Assembly (NCBI RefSeq): GCF_001542625.1
Contig: NZ_CP016279.1
Coordinates: forward strand, 10,044,001-10,108,000
DNA: 64,000 bases
Reading direction: 5' to 3'
From: Streptomyces griseochromogenes
GTDB lineage: Bacteria; Actinomycetota; Actinomycetes; Streptomycetales; Streptomycetaceae
Position 1 is the first letter of the stretch. Each line of letters begins with the position of its first letter. A program made the translations under genes and the position numbers. Positions 43,216 through 52,169 of this stretch are shown here, one piece after another. Below the pieces are notes generated by a model, which was not told the origin of the DNA, ran no database searches, and saw only the letters and a program-made list of their open reading frames with translations.

Positions 43216-43827
43216 TTACTGCCAGCCGCCGGTGAAGTCGCTGCTGAGCTGGGCATCGCAGATGTTGTAGCCGCCCGACGCGTGCCCGGACTTCGTTTGT
43301 CCGTCCACGGTCACGCTGCAGTTGATGTCCCCCGAACCCTGCAGCTGGGCATTCAGCGTGTAGTACATCGCCCCCTTCTTGAGGGGCAGGGTGGCCTCGA
43401 ACTTGCCGTTCTTGAAAACGCCCTTGCGGGTGTCGCTGTCGGAGCCGTAGTTGATGTCGAGACCGCCGAGCGCTCCGGCCGGGGCGGTCCCCCAGACTTT
43501 GAAGACGACGGTCTTCGGGGCGCTGGCCTTCTTGCTGTCGTCCTTGGCACCGGCGGCCGTCTTGTTGCCGGTCGTGGACTTCGAGGCGCTGCTGCTGGAG
43601 TCGTTCGAGCCGCTGCCGCTGACGGCCGCGGCGGCGATGCCGAGGACGACGGCCACGCCGACGAGGCCGAGACAGCCGAGACCGATGACCTTCCCTGCGC
43701 CGGGTCCCTTTTTCGGCTGCTGCGGCTGAAACGGCGGCTGCCCGTACGGCTGCTGGCCGTGGGGGGCCTGGCCGTAGGGCTGCTGCGGGCCGGCCCATCC
43801 GGGATGCTGCGGCTGCTGGTTACTCAC
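43216..43827 (-). CDS. Membrane-anchored protein with MmpS-like beta domain
   Basis: 203 aa from GTG 43827. The cytoplasmic head is Pro/Gln/Gly-rich with repeated QQPYGQ/QPPF units. One membrane helix follows (VIGLGCLGLVGVAVVLGIAAAAV). A Ser/Lys linker leads to a beta-sandwich: TVVFKVWGTAPAGALGGLDINY, INCSVTVDGQTKSGHA, YNICDAQLSSDFTGG. The two Cys and this order resemble MmpS-type accessory proteins. No MmpL partner is adjacent. First gene of a two-gene set with 42628-43158. Confidence 0.7.
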   Translation of the reverse strand: MSNQQPQHPGWAGPQQPYGQAPHGQQPYGQPPFQPQQPKKGPGAGKVIGLGCLGLVGVAVVLGIAAAAVSGSGSNDSSSSASKSTTGNKTAAGAKDDSKKASAPKTVVFKVWGTAPAGALGGLDINYGSDSDTRKGVFKNGKFEATLPLKKGAMYYTLNAQLQGSGDINCSVTVDGQTKSGHASGGYNICDAQLSSDFTGGWQ

Positions 43828-43984
43828 GGGTCCCCCCAAGGTGTCCGCTGTCGAAAGCAAAATGTGTGACATGTGAATATGTCGTGCGGTTGCCGCTTAC
43901 CTGTTGGATTCACCCCATCGTGGTAAACGGGCCAGGCGTGCACGGCCGGCTGCCCCGCAACGAAGGCCCTGACTGCGCGGATTG

Positions 43985-44190
43985 CTGCGGAGGGATGAGA
44001 TGCGGGTGAGGGCGAGGGGTGGCCGGTGAGCCAGGCGTCGAGTCGCGCCCGGTTGATGGCAGCGCCGGTGAGGTGGTGCTGCGGACGGGTCTTGACGAGG
44101 CTGCGGTAGCGGGATCTGCCCGGACGCGTGGACTGCTGGGGAGATGGCGCCCTCGACGCCGGCGCGGTGTCCGTTGCGGCGGCGCCAGTG
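43985..44190 (-). pseudogene. IS transposase C-terminal remnant
   Basis: Minus-strand homology to the C-terminal end of an IS1182-like transposase is split over frames: RRRNGHRAGVEGAISPAVH in one frame, SRYRSLVKTRPQHHLTGAAI and RLDAWLTGHP in the next, then LALTRISSL back in the first. At least two frameshifts and no N-terminal part remain, so it is dead. Confidence 0.6.
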
Positions 44191-44209
44191 ACCAGTGGCC
44201 GGCGTGACG

Positions 44210-44519
44210 ATCACGGAGGGCCTTCTTACGTCAGATGGGAACGCAATGGGAACAAGCCGTCGGGCGGCCGTCTCTCCGCGCTCATCGCTGGGCGCCTCGG
44301 GGCCAGAAGGCGGCTCCTGCTGCTTCCCGGCTCGCGGCACCAGGGCGACCGGAGCTTCGGTCTCAGCCTTCTCGAACTGAGGCAACACCGAGGTGTAGGT
44401 GTCGGCCGTCAGGGAGTAGCTGCCGTGGCCGAGGAGAGCCGCTCTTGGGCATGTCTTCCCAGGCGTCGCAGGAGGAGGCGACGAGTTGTTCGCTGATGTG
44501 GACGGTGCCGATGGTCAGG
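44210..44519 (-). pseudogene. Tyrosine integrase remnant
   Basis: Minus-strand C-terminal signature ALLGHGSYSLTADTYTSVLP, with the LGH motif and the catalytic Tyr, then a typical Lys/Glu-poor tail (EKAETEAPVALVPR). Upstream in another frame is a piece of the middle of such integrases (LTIGTVHISEQL, AWEDMPKS). The region between is deleted. It marks a decayed integrative element about 1.9 kb from tRNA-Arg. Confidence 0.6.
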
Positions 44520-44521
44520 TC

Positions 44522-44749
44522 GGCTGCGCCCCGCCGACGTGGAGGTGCTGATGGACCGGCTGCGCGGGCTGGTCGACGCCGGCCACACGGTCGTGGCGGT
44601 CGAGCACGACATGGCGGTGGTCGCCGGCGGCGAGTGGGTGATCGACCTGGGCCCCGGCGGCGGTGACCGGGGCGGCCGGTCCGCCGTTGCGGGTGGCTCG
44701 GGCGGCGGACAGCGCCACGGCGCCGTACCTGGCGCGGGTCATGCCCTGA
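44522..44749 (+). pseudogene. UvrA-like ABC ATPase C-terminal remnant
   Basis: LRPADVEVLMDRLRGLVDAG, HTVVAVEHDMAVVAGGEWV and IDLGPGGGDRGGR match the Walker B/D-loop end of UvrA paralogues. After that a frameshift occurs: the expected tail RVARAADSATAPYLARVMP-stop is in another frame and ends at 44749. About 75 residues of the parent remain, fused to the integrase debris. Confidence 0.65.
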
Positions 44750-44842
44750 GCCGACGGCGCGCCGGTCCGGGCCGCTCGGTGCCGGGCGGGCGGAGGCCCG
44801 CCGCGGCGAGCGTACCGCGCCCGACCCGGAGTTGACGTGTCG

Positions 44843-45370
44843 TCAGTCAGTTCCGCTGAGCAACCCCAGGAACGCCGCGATGGCGCCAGGTGCGCCGGCG
44901 CCGTAGGCGACCACCATGGACTGACCGATCGCCACGTCCGTCGCGTCGGCCCATCCGGCCCAACTCAGCCTGGCGCCCAACCCCGGGAACGCACGGAACG
45001 GGCTGTAAGCCAGCCAACTTCCCCACGCATTCGCGAGGATTTCGCCATTACGGCTCAGCTGCGCCCTGCGCAACCCGGTGGGCCTCAGCTCGTAGGCGCG
45101 ATCCCCCACCAAGGCTGTACGGGTCTGGGCCTTGCGGCTCGGGTTCCAGCCGTTGCGGTCGGCCTTCTCGCAGGGGATCGCCTGCTTGTTGATGGCCATG
45201 GCGCCGATGTCGCGGTCGGGCAGGACCGTGACGATCGGCATCTGCGGAGACTGCACCGCCACGATGACCCCGGGCCAGTTGCTGTAGCTGATGCGTATCG
45301 GCCCCAAGGGGCTGTCCACCGTGCGGTGGTTCGACAGATGGACCTTGCGGCGCCTGGAGAAGAAGGACAC
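44843..45370 (-). CDS. Uncharacterised protein
   Basis: 175 aa, GTG start. Basic N terminus (FFSRRRKVHLSN), then a beta-rich stretch (GPIRISYSNWPGVIVAVQS, MPIVTVLPDRDIGAMAINKQ) and a hydrophobic C terminus (ADATDVAIGQSMVVAYGAGAPGAIAAFLGLL) that may be membrane-associated. It diverges from the next gene across 78 bp; both look like intact single-copy proteins in an accessory setting. I do not recognise the family. Confidence 0.65.
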   Translation of the reverse strand: MSFFSRRRKVHLSNHRTVDSPLGPIRISYSNWPGVIVAVQSPQMPIVTVLPDRDIGAMAINKQAIPCEKADRNGWNPSRKAQTRTALVGDRAYELRPTGLRRAQLSRNGEILANAWGSWLAYSPFRAFPGLGARLSWAGWADATDVAIGQSMVVAYGAGAPGAIAAFLGLLSGTD

Positions 45371-45448
45371 CGCGCAAGGCTAGGGCCTGTGCCGGCGGCG
45401 GGAACGCCCGGCTCTTCGGCTGCGGCCGTGGCGATAACCTTGTCGGTC

Positions 45449-46150
45449 ATGGGCATGATCCGCAGGCTGCTGGGTGTGACGGGCGAGGACATCGAGCGTC
45501 TACGACAGCGGCGCCTTGCCGAGCAAGCCGACGGCGTCACGGCGTTCCTCGCACCGGGCGAAACCCTCGTCGGCACCGCCCAGGCCCGCCTGGTCGCCAC
45601 CCCCGTACCCCCGGACCGCCTGATCCCACGCCTGCCGCCAATCGCCCCCACGCCCGCCGAGCGGGACGGGGAGTCGCGCCTCGCGCGCGCCGCCGGATGG
45701 GCGTACCTGGCCATGAATCCCTTCCAGACGGCCGGAGAGGTCCTCGCGGACTCACTCTCCGACGCGCTGTGGTACGTGCCCGACAAGATCACCGACTACA
45801 TGGCCGTCGACCGGCGCGCCGACTGGTCGACCATGGCCGCGCGGCTGGTCCTACTGACCCTCGCGATCCGACAACTGGACGCCTACAGCGGTGACTTCGT
45901 CATGGCCGCGACCGACCACAGGGTCCTGGTCCTCGGCTACGCGTACGGCGATCGCGCCCCGCTGTATCCGCTGGTCCAGTACTCCCCCGGTGAGATCGCG
46001 TCCGTGCTGACCGTCCCCACAGCGCGCAGCGCGAAGGGGAAGGAGGAGCCACACGTCGCTCTGACCTTCCGTGACGGGTCATCGGTCACCGCGGCACCCG
46101 ACGCCATCAGCGGCACGCGCTTCGCCGAACTGCTGCGTGCCGTGGGCTGA
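45449..46150 (+). CDS. Uncharacterised protein with PH-like C-terminal domain
   Basis: 233 aa; ATG at 45449. The N-terminal helix IRRLLGVTGEDIERLRQRR and a Pro-rich segment precede a helical middle (YLAMNPFQTAGEVLADSLSDALWYVPD). The C-terminal ~85 residues (FVMAATDHRVLVLGYAYGDRAPLYPLV, EIASVLTVPT, VALTFRDGSSV) have the strand pattern of bacterial PH (bPH) domains. Function unknown. Divergent from 44843-45370, suggesting a common promoter region. Confidence 0.65.
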   Translation: MGMIRRLLGVTGEDIERLRQRRLAEQADGVTAFLAPGETLVGTAQARLVATPVPPDRLIPRLPPIAPTPAERDGESRLARAAGWAYLAMNPFQTAGEVLADSLSDALWYVPDKITDYMAVDRRADWSTMAARLVLLTLAIRQLDAYSGDFVMAATDHRVLVLGYAYGDRAPLYPLVQYSPGEIASVLTVPTARSAKGKEEPHVALTFRDGSSVTAAPDAISGTRFAELLRAVG

Positions 46151-46182
46151 GCGGGCCCGGGACACGCGGGCCTCGTCGCCCG

Positions 46183-46215
<33 letters not shown>

Positions 46216-46265
46216 CAGCATGCGCCTACGACACCAGCACGGCGCATGACATTGGTTCCTCGCGG

Positions 46266-47255
46266 TCAGGCTCGGCGGGCGTAGGACGCGAGGCGATCGG
46301 CGAGCGCGATGACGAGGTCGCGCAGTTCGGCGGGGCGCTCGATGACGAACGGCCGGTCGAGTGAGGCGAGTACCGGAGGCAACCAATCGAGCCGCTCCGC
46401 CCGCAGCTCGACGCGCAGCCAGCGCTCGGTCGCCCGGTCCTCGCCCGTCACGGGCGCGTACTCTTCCAGGCTCGCGACGCCGGCGGGAAGGTGGGCGCGG
46501 ATCTGCTCAACCGTCCCGTGGATCCGCAAGGTCACCTCATGCCGGTACTCGGCCCTGGCGAACCCCGACAATACGCGCTGTGCCGGACCGGGACCCACGG
46601 GCGCTTCGAATGAGCCGGGCAGGGTCCTCGCGTCCGCGATGCGATCGAGCCGGAAGGTTCGGTCCTCGCCGATCCGGGCGTCCTTGCCCGTGACGTACCA
46701 CCGGCCCGCATGGGCGACGATCCCGTACGCGTGCAGCGTGCGTTCGCTGCGCCGTCCGTCGCGGTCGGTGTAGCGGATCGAGACCGGTCGGCGGTGGCGC
46801 ACCGCATCGGCGATGGTGAGCAGGAGCTCGGCATCCGGGGTGTCGAAATCATCGAGCTGATCCGTGAAGGCGAGAGCTTCCAGGAGTGTGTCGAGCCGAC
46901 GGGCGATGCGCTTGGGCAGCACCCGCCGGATCTTCGCCGATGCCGTCTCGCTCGCCGTGCGCTCCGTCGTCGTCAACCCTGCTCGGCGGCCGGCGACCAG
47001 GCCGAGCAGCACGGCCAGCGCCTCGTCGTCGCTGAGCATGAGCGGAGGCAAGCGGTACCCGGGGGCGAGCCGGTACCCGCCGTAGCGGCCGCGCACCGAC
47101 TCCACGGGCACGTCCAGGTCGATCAGCTGCTCCACATACCGCCGCACGGTGCGCCCTTCGACGCCGAGCCGGTCGGCGAGTTCGGCCACCGTCCGGGTGC
47201 CGCCCGACTGCAGCAGCTCCAGGAGTGTCAGCACGCGGCCGGTGGGTCGAGGCAT
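46266..47255 (-). CDS. WYL-domain transcriptional regulator
   Basis: 329 aa. HTH: RVLTLLELLQSGGTRTVAELADRLGVEGRTVRRYVEQL, then RYGGYRLAPGYRLPPLMLSDDEALAVLLGL. The WYL domain contains RPVSIRYTDRDGRRSERTLHAYGIVAHAGRWYVTGKD and RTFRLDRI. A WCX extension closes the protein. It diverges from the VOC-family gene across 93 bp, a common arrangement in which the regulator controls the small VOC protein. Confidence 0.88.
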   Translation of the reverse strand: MPRPTGRVLTLLELLQSGGTRTVAELADRLGVEGRTVRRYVEQLIDLDVPVESVRGRYGGYRLAPGYRLPPLMLSDDEALAVLLGLVAGRRAGLTTTERTASETASAKIRRVLPKRIARRLDTLLEALAFTDQLDDFDTPDAELLLTIADAVRHRRPVSIRYTDRDGRRSERTLHAYGIVAHAGRWYVTGKDARIGEDRTFRLDRIADARTLPGSFEAPVGPGPAQRVLSGFARAEYRHEVTLRIHGTVEQIRAHLPAGVASLEEYAPVTGEDRATERWLRVELRAERLDWLPPVLASLDRPFVIERPAELRDLVIALADRLASYARRA

Positions 47256-47348
47256 GTTCGCAGCCTAGCTCGAATACAGGACCGATTCTGTCCACTATTT
47301 CTCCTAGCCTGCGACGTGCACGCCTCCAGCACAGCCAAGGAGATCCCC

Positions 47349-47747
47349 ATGGACTTCGTCTCGATCCGCATCATCACCAGCGACGTAGCGCGCCTCGTCG
47401 AGTTCTACGAGCGAGCCACCGAGGTGCCGGCGACGTGGGCCACCGAGGACTTCGCCGAACTCAAGACCGCGGGCGCCACCCTCGCGATCGCCGGCACCCG
47501 CACCGTCCCGCTGTTCGCCCCGGGCTCTGCCCGCCCGGCAGACAACCACAGCGTGATCACCGAGTTCCTCGTCGACGACGTGGACCGCGTTCACCAGAAC
47601 CTGACCGGCTTCGTCACCGACTTCGTCACCGAGCCCACCACGATGCCCTGGGGCAACCGGTCGCTGCTGTTCCGCGACCCCGACGGCAACCTCGTCAACT
47701 TCTTCACGCCCGTCACCCCAGCGGCCATCGAAAAGTTCGCACGCTGA
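47349..47747 (+). CDS. VOC-family protein (glyoxalase/dioxygenase fold)
   Basis: 132 aa; ATG with AAGGAG 7 nt upstream. VOC beta-alpha-beta-beta-beta repeats: DFVSIRIITSDVARLVEFYERATEV and VITEFLVDDVDRVHQNL, ending RSLLFRDPDGNLVNFFTPV with the conserved metal-site Asp-Pro-(D/E)-Gly-Asn-Leu. Such proteins range from glyoxalases to antibiotic-binding resistance proteins; no choice is possible here. Likely under the divergent WYL regulator. Confidence 0.85.
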   Translation: MDFVSIRIITSDVARLVEFYERATEVPATWATEDFAELKTAGATLAIAGTRTVPLFAPGSARPADNHSVITEFLVDDVDRVHQNLTGFVTDFVTEPTTMPWGNRSLLFRDPDGNLVNFFTPVTPAAIEKFAR

Positions 47748-48039
47748 CGCCACGCACAGCCGCCCAGGCGGGAGCCCTGAGATCCCCCGGCGATCAGCAG
47801 GGTGCCGGGCCGGGTCCGGAGCGGAAAGGTGAACGCCCGTACCGTCCCTCGACGAAGGCGCGGCTGCCGACCCGGACGTTCCGCAGGCCGACGCCGGTTT
47901 CTAGCTTGTCGTGGGCTCGCTGGTCGGATGCCGGCCGACGGGGAGGGGCGTGAGCGAGATCAGCATGCCGGACGGACGGCAGACAGTACGCTGAATCCAG
48001 CGGGATCGGGCCCGCAGCACAGTGTCTGGGAGGTGCTTC

Positions 48040-48606
48040 ATGACGGCCGAGATGATGGCCCCGGCATGGATGCATGAACAGATCACGGCGGAGGAGTACG
48101 AGTCCTGGTCCGAGGAGCAGTGCGCCGGTATCGAGATCGTGGACGGGATGGTCGTCGTGAGTCCGAGTGCCTCCAAGCGGCACAACCGGCTGGCCCGGAT
48201 CCTGGCGAACGTCCTGGACGCCGCCTCGGGCCCGGAGTGGAACGCCGACACGGACTTCGACGTCCGGCTTCAGGACGTCCCTCTCACCAATCGCCGCCCG
48301 GACGTCGTCGTGTACCGCGCAGACACGATCGACATCACCCCCACCCGCCCTGAGCACGTGCTACTGGTCGCGGAGGTGGTGTCTCCAGGCTCGGAGACCA
48401 CCGACCGGATCGTGAAGGTCGACCAGTACGCCAAGGCAGGCATCGGCTTCTACTGGAGGATCGAGCAGGCCGCGACAGGCGTTCCTCTCGTGTACACCTA
48501 CGTTCTCGATCCCGCGACGAAGACCTACCGGGACGGAGACGTGTTCGCCGGCGTCCTCAAGGCAGCGGCCCCCTTCCCGCTGGAGATCGACCTCGGCCAG
48601 ATCTGA
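48040..48606 (+). CDS. Uma2 family endonuclease-like protein
   Basis: 188 aa; ATG with GGGAGG 10 nt upstream. PD-(D/E)xK fold of the Uma2/DUF820 family: the substrate strand IEIVDGMVVVSPSASKRHNRL, RRPDVVVYRAD (catalytic Asp), then LLVAEVVSPGSETTDRIVKVDQYAKAGIGFYWRIEQ (Glu and Lys region). These proteins are common in Streptomyces as multiple copies and their substrate is unknown. The 292-bp gap upstream shows no gene. Confidence 0.88.
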   Translation: MTAEMMAPAWMHEQITAEEYESWSEEQCAGIEIVDGMVVVSPSASKRHNRLARILANVLDAASGPEWNADTDFDVRLQDVPLTNRRPDVVVYRADTIDITPTRPEHVLLVAEVVSPGSETTDRIVKVDQYAKAGIGFYWRIEQAATGVPLVYTYVLDPATKTYRDGDVFAGVLKAAAPFPLEIDLGQI

Positions 48607-48925
48607 CCCACACGTAAATCAGCCCGGCCGCAGGATTACGTCTGCCTACCTTGATCATCGGCCACGACGGCCTCGGCGCTGCCGCAGCCGCCCCCGGTTG
48701 TGGGCGGCGTACGGTTGAAGTACCGAGGGCTTCACGCATTCCGGCCGCCACGCCGGGTCGTCCTCGGCGAGAGACGAATCCGGGCCGCCCCAGCCCTCAG
48801 TGGTCGGCGCGGAGACGGGTCGGCATCATGTCCGCCGCGGTCGAAGCAACTCCGCGCAAGCTCTGCGTCGCTGCGCCGGCACCGCATACCCGTACCGGCC
48901 CGGGCCCCTGCCGAGGGGAGGCGTG
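48607..48925. other. 319-bp gap before the STAS-GNAT gene
   Basis: No gene can be supported. Possible promoter elements are not clear. The last 15 bp hold the GGGGAGG ribosome binding site of the next gene. Confidence 0.4.
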
Positions 48926-49900
48926 ATGGTCCTTTCCCGGCTGGACATCCATCGGCGGAACCGAGGGGAGCGGACGCTCGTCACGCTTGCCGGTGACATC
49001 GGACCGGCCACGACACCGCTGCTGCGGGCCGCATTGGAGCAGTGTCTGCTGGACGGCGTCACTGTCATCGACATCGACCTGACCACGGTCGGCTCCTGCG
49101 ACGCCAGAGGCTTGGACGTCTTCCTGTCGGCGTCACGGCGCGCCGGCCGGGTACACGCCTCCCTGCTGCTGCACCACCCGTGCGCGCAGATCACCCAGCT
49201 CCTCGCAGTCACCGGATCTGCTTCGCTGCTTCTTGCGGCCCCCGGGGGTCCCGTGCCGGCCGCCGTGCTCGGCGACCTCAGGAGTACCGGGACGCGGGCG
49301 CCCGAGGAGCCCGCTCGTCGGCCGGGTCAGCCGGTCCTCAAGGACGGCATCCGCCTTCGCCGGCTGACCCGTTGGCAGGCCGAGGGTATGCGCGAGGACA
49401 TCGCCGACCTGGCCGCGGAATCCGTCGCGGGTACCTCCGGCGAGGCGTGCCACAACCGTGGAGACGTCCTGCGCTGCCTGGCGGTCAGTGCCCACCACCC
49501 CGGCTTCGCGCTGCTGCTCGCCGAGACGACGGTGCTGGTCGGTTGCGCCTTCGGTTTTCCGGTGGGCCCTGACAGTTCCGGGCGCCGGGGGTTCGACGGA
49601 ACGCTCCAGGAGAGCATCCAACGGCTCACTTCCCACGCCCGGTTCGTGGTCCTCACCCAGGTCGTGGCCCATCCGCACGCTCAGCACCGCGACATCGCCC
49701 GTCGTCTGCAGCAGCGTCTGCTCACAGTCCTGCACGCCTCCCTCGGAGTCGCCCTGCTGCATCCTGCCGACCGGGCGGGACAAGCCGCGTTCTCGAACTG
49801 GGGCTGGCAGAACATGGGAGAGGTCGTCGGGCTGCCCGGTCCTGTCGCCCCCTGCGTGTTGATCCTGCTTGTGGAAGGGCTGTCCCCGGAAGGCCGATGA
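48926..49900 (+). CDS. STAS-domain protein fused to GNAT-like domain
   Basis: 324 aa; ATG 4 nt after GGGGAGG. Residues 1-110 form a STAS fold (RTLVTLAGDIGPATTPLLRAALEQCL, VTVIDIDLTTVGSCDARGLDVFLSASRRAG) as in anti-sigma factor antagonists. At the usual phospho-acceptor position (D-S-S-G) it reads D-A-R-G, so the switch serine is absent. After a linker, residues ~135-324 read like a GNAT domain (IRLRRLTRWQAEGMREDIADLAAES, ALLLAETTVLVGCAFGFPVG, VVLTQVVAHPHAQHRDIARRLQQRLLT). It could sense acyl-CoA and bind a sigma regulator; inference only. The cluster downstream holds DUF5994 and a PP2C phosphatase. Confidence 0.75.
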   Translation: MVLSRLDIHRRNRGERTLVTLAGDIGPATTPLLRAALEQCLLDGVTVIDIDLTTVGSCDARGLDVFLSASRRAGRVHASLLLHHPCAQITQLLAVTGSASLLLAAPGGPVPAAVLGDLRSTGTRAPEEPARRPGQPVLKDGIRLRRLTRWQAEGMREDIADLAAESVAGTSGEACHNRGDVLRCLAVSAHHPGFALLLAETTVLVGCAFGFPVGPDSSGRRGFDGTLQESIQRLTSHARFVVLTQVVAHPHAQHRDIARRLQQRLLTVLHASLGVALLHPADRAGQAAFSNWGWQNMGEVVGLPGPVAPCVLILLVEGLSPEGR

Positions 49901-50130
49901 TCAAGCAGACGGGCGATGGGCCGGCGGCCGTACCGGCCGGTGGGGTCACTCCACCCGTCGTCTGCCGTACGGACATATCTGCGGGCGGTGGCCGCGCGCC
50001 GCGCCGTCCCCCCACAGCCGGGAGTAATCTGACACATACCGAGAGCTTTCGGGCGCACGACCACGGCGGCGCCGTTCCCGGCGAGTGGCAGACACGGGCA
50101 GCCGGAAGCCGCCCGGGACGGGATCGCACG

Positions 50131-50643
50131 ATGAACGCCATCACCAAGCCCGCCGAAGGTACGACCCCGGGTGACGCACACACCTACCGGATGCCCTTGC
50201 CCCGGCTGAACCTCACGCCGGACGTCAGCCACGGCCCGCTGGACGGAGCGTGGTGGCCGCGCTGCGACGCACTGGAACTGGAGCTGCCCGCGCTGGTCGG
50301 CTCCTTGGATCCGAGCGTCGGCACCGTCACCCACGTCACCGTGGGGACCGCCGCCTGGCCCGATGCCCCGCAGAAGGTGATGGCGCCAGGGCATGTGATC
50401 GAGGTGGTCCTGACCGACCTCACCGCCGAGGCGCATGCCATCACCGTGGACTGTGGCACCGTGGGACGCTGGGAACTGCTGGTGATCCCACCGGACGAGC
50501 CGGCCGGAGCGGCTATGCGGCTGCTGTCCGCCGCCGCCGACCCCGGGAACCCGCTGTCGGCTCCGCGCCTGCTGGCACTCGTCGAGAACGGCCTCGACGG
50601 ACAAGACACATGGGAGTCAGAAGGAGGCCCAGGGCTCAGGTGA
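50131..50643 (+). CDS. DUF5994 family protein
   Basis: 170 aa; ATG at 50131. Signature blocks RLNLTPDVSHGPLDGAWWPRCDALELELPALVGSLD, PGHVIEVVLTDLTAEAHAITVDC and WELLVIPPDEPAGAAMRLLSAAADP match the Streptomyces DUF5994 family, usually found near STAS or PP2C stress genes. Function unknown. The upstream 230 bp contain no gene. Confidence 0.82.
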   Translation: MNAITKPAEGTTPGDAHTYRMPLPRLNLTPDVSHGPLDGAWWPRCDALELELPALVGSLDPSVGTVTHVTVGTAAWPDAPQKVMAPGHVIEVVLTDLTAEAHAITVDCGTVGRWELLVIPPDEPAGAAMRLLSAAADPGNPLSAPRLLALVENGLDGQDTWESEGGPGLR

Positions 50644-50763
50644 GAGGCCCGATGCGGTCGGGCCCACGTGACCGGCCGTACCAGGCGTCGAAGACCCTGG
50701 ATGGAGCGATGACACTGGCTGCCCCTTCGTCGTCCCGGCCCGCCACCCCGATCGGCGCGGATC

Positions 50764-51972
50764 ATGGCGGGTGAGGAGATGACGGCCGGACGGCGCGCGG
50801 ACCGCTCCGAGAGCTTCGGGGAAGCTCTGCTGGGCGAGGTCCTCGATCGCGCGCAGGAACTGCCGCCCCATCTCATCGGTCCCGTGGTCGCCGACGTAAT
50901 GGAGCGACTCGGGGGCCGCCGACCACAGGTGCTGCTGCAGGACTACGGACAGCTTCTGCTGGTACCCCTGCCCGGTGACGGCCTCACGGACGGCGAACCA
51001 CAGATGATCGACGACTCCGAGGCGGGCCGCTGCTTTCTCGACGCCCACCCCGTCGAGCTGCCCGAAGACGACGGCGTGCGCATCCACCTGCCGCTGCTGG
51101 ACGGCGGCGACCAGGTCGGGGTCATGGCAGTGACGTTCGACAGCATCGATGACCACGACCGCCGCATCCTGCGCAGGATCGCCGGCCTGGTGGCCGACCT
51201 ACTGATGACCAAGCACGCCTACTCCGACCTTTTCTTCGGTGTCCGACGCGGTGAACCCATGAGCGTCGCCGCGGAGATCCAGTGGTCCCTGCTGCCGCCG
51301 CTGGCGATGATCATGCCTCGGGTCGCCGTGGCCGGGATCCTGGAACCCGCCTATGACGTGGCAGGTGACAGCTTCGACTACGCCCTCAACGGAGACGTCC
51401 TCCACGTGGCCATGATCGACGCGATGGGGCACGGACTGGACGCGGCCACGATGGCCACCGTGGCCATCGGTGCCTACCGCCACGCCCGCCGCGCCGGCAC
51501 CGGACTGCCGGAGATCTACGCCTTCATGGACCGCGCGGTGGCGGAGCAGTTCGGCCCCGAGCACTTCGTCACCGCGCAGATGCTGCAGCTGGACACCACG
51601 ACCGGACATCTTCAGTGGGTCAACGCCGGACACCCGTCACCGATGCTCGTCCGTGATCATCGCGTCGCGCTCCGGCTGACCGGTCCGACGACCCTCCCTG
51701 TCGGCTTCGGCGGTCTGGAGCCGCAGCTGAGCGAGATGAAGCTGGAGCAGGGGGACCGCCTCCTCTGCTTCACCGACGGACTGATCGAGGAGCACGAGAC
51801 CGGGGAGGAGGAGTTCGGGGAGGACCAGCTGATCGACTGGGTGAACCAGTTGGACAGAACCGGCCGCGGGATCCGGGCGGTCGCGCGCTCCCTGTCCCAC
51901 ACGCTCAAGCGGGCGCGGGGCGGACACACCACGGACGACGCGACTCTGCTCCTGGTGGAGTGGCGCGGCTGA
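50764..51972 (+). CDS. PP2C-type (RsbU/SpoIIE) serine phosphatase
   Basis: 402 aa. Residues ~45-165 form a GAF-like sensor (GQLLLVPLPG, RIHLPLLDGGDQVGVMAVTFDSID). The phosphatase domain follows: WSLLPPLAMIMPRVAVAGILEPAYDVAGDSFDYA (first metal Asp), VAMIDAMGHGLDAA, LQWVNAGHPSPMLV, LLCFTDGLIEE and TTDDATLLLVEW. All metal ligands are present, so it should be active. Such proteins dephosphorylate STAS antagonists in SigB-type partner switching; the nearest STAS protein lacks the canonical phospho-serine, so the substrate may lie elsewhere. Confidence 0.92.
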   Translation: MAGEEMTAGRRADRSESFGEALLGEVLDRAQELPPHLIGPVVADVMERLGGRRPQVLLQDYGQLLLVPLPGDGLTDGEPQMIDDSEAGRCFLDAHPVELPEDDGVRIHLPLLDGGDQVGVMAVTFDSIDDHDRRILRRIAGLVADLLMTKHAYSDLFFGVRRGEPMSVAAEIQWSLLPPLAMIMPRVAVAGILEPAYDVAGDSFDYALNGDVLHVAMIDAMGHGLDAATMATVAIGAYRHARRAGTGLPEIYAFMDRAVAEQFGPEHFVTAQMLQLDTTTGHLQWVNAGHPSPMLVRDHRVALRLTGPTTLPVGFGGLEPQLSEMKLEQGDRLLCFTDGLIEEHETGEEEFGEDQLIDWVNQLDRTGRGIRAVARSLSHTLKRARGGHTTDDATLLLVEWRG

Positions 51973-52169
51973 CCTCACCGCCTTCGTGCGGTACGGCTCC
52001 GCCGGCCACGGCTCGCTCGTCAGTCCGGCGGCACCTGTGCGCTTCCGGTGCCGATGAGAATCCGTTCCGCCTGGGTGACGTCGTCGGCCCGGACGGCCTG
52101 AGCCATCGCGGCGTGCGCGGCCTCCGGTGCCGTGTCCGCCTTTGGACGTCCGGAGATAACCAGGTACTG

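Noticed and set aside
48651..48925. Coding frames upstream of the STAS-GNAT gene
   Set aside because: Short overlapping frames without ribosome binding sites or family resemblance; the strong GGGGAGG belongs to the ATG at 48926.
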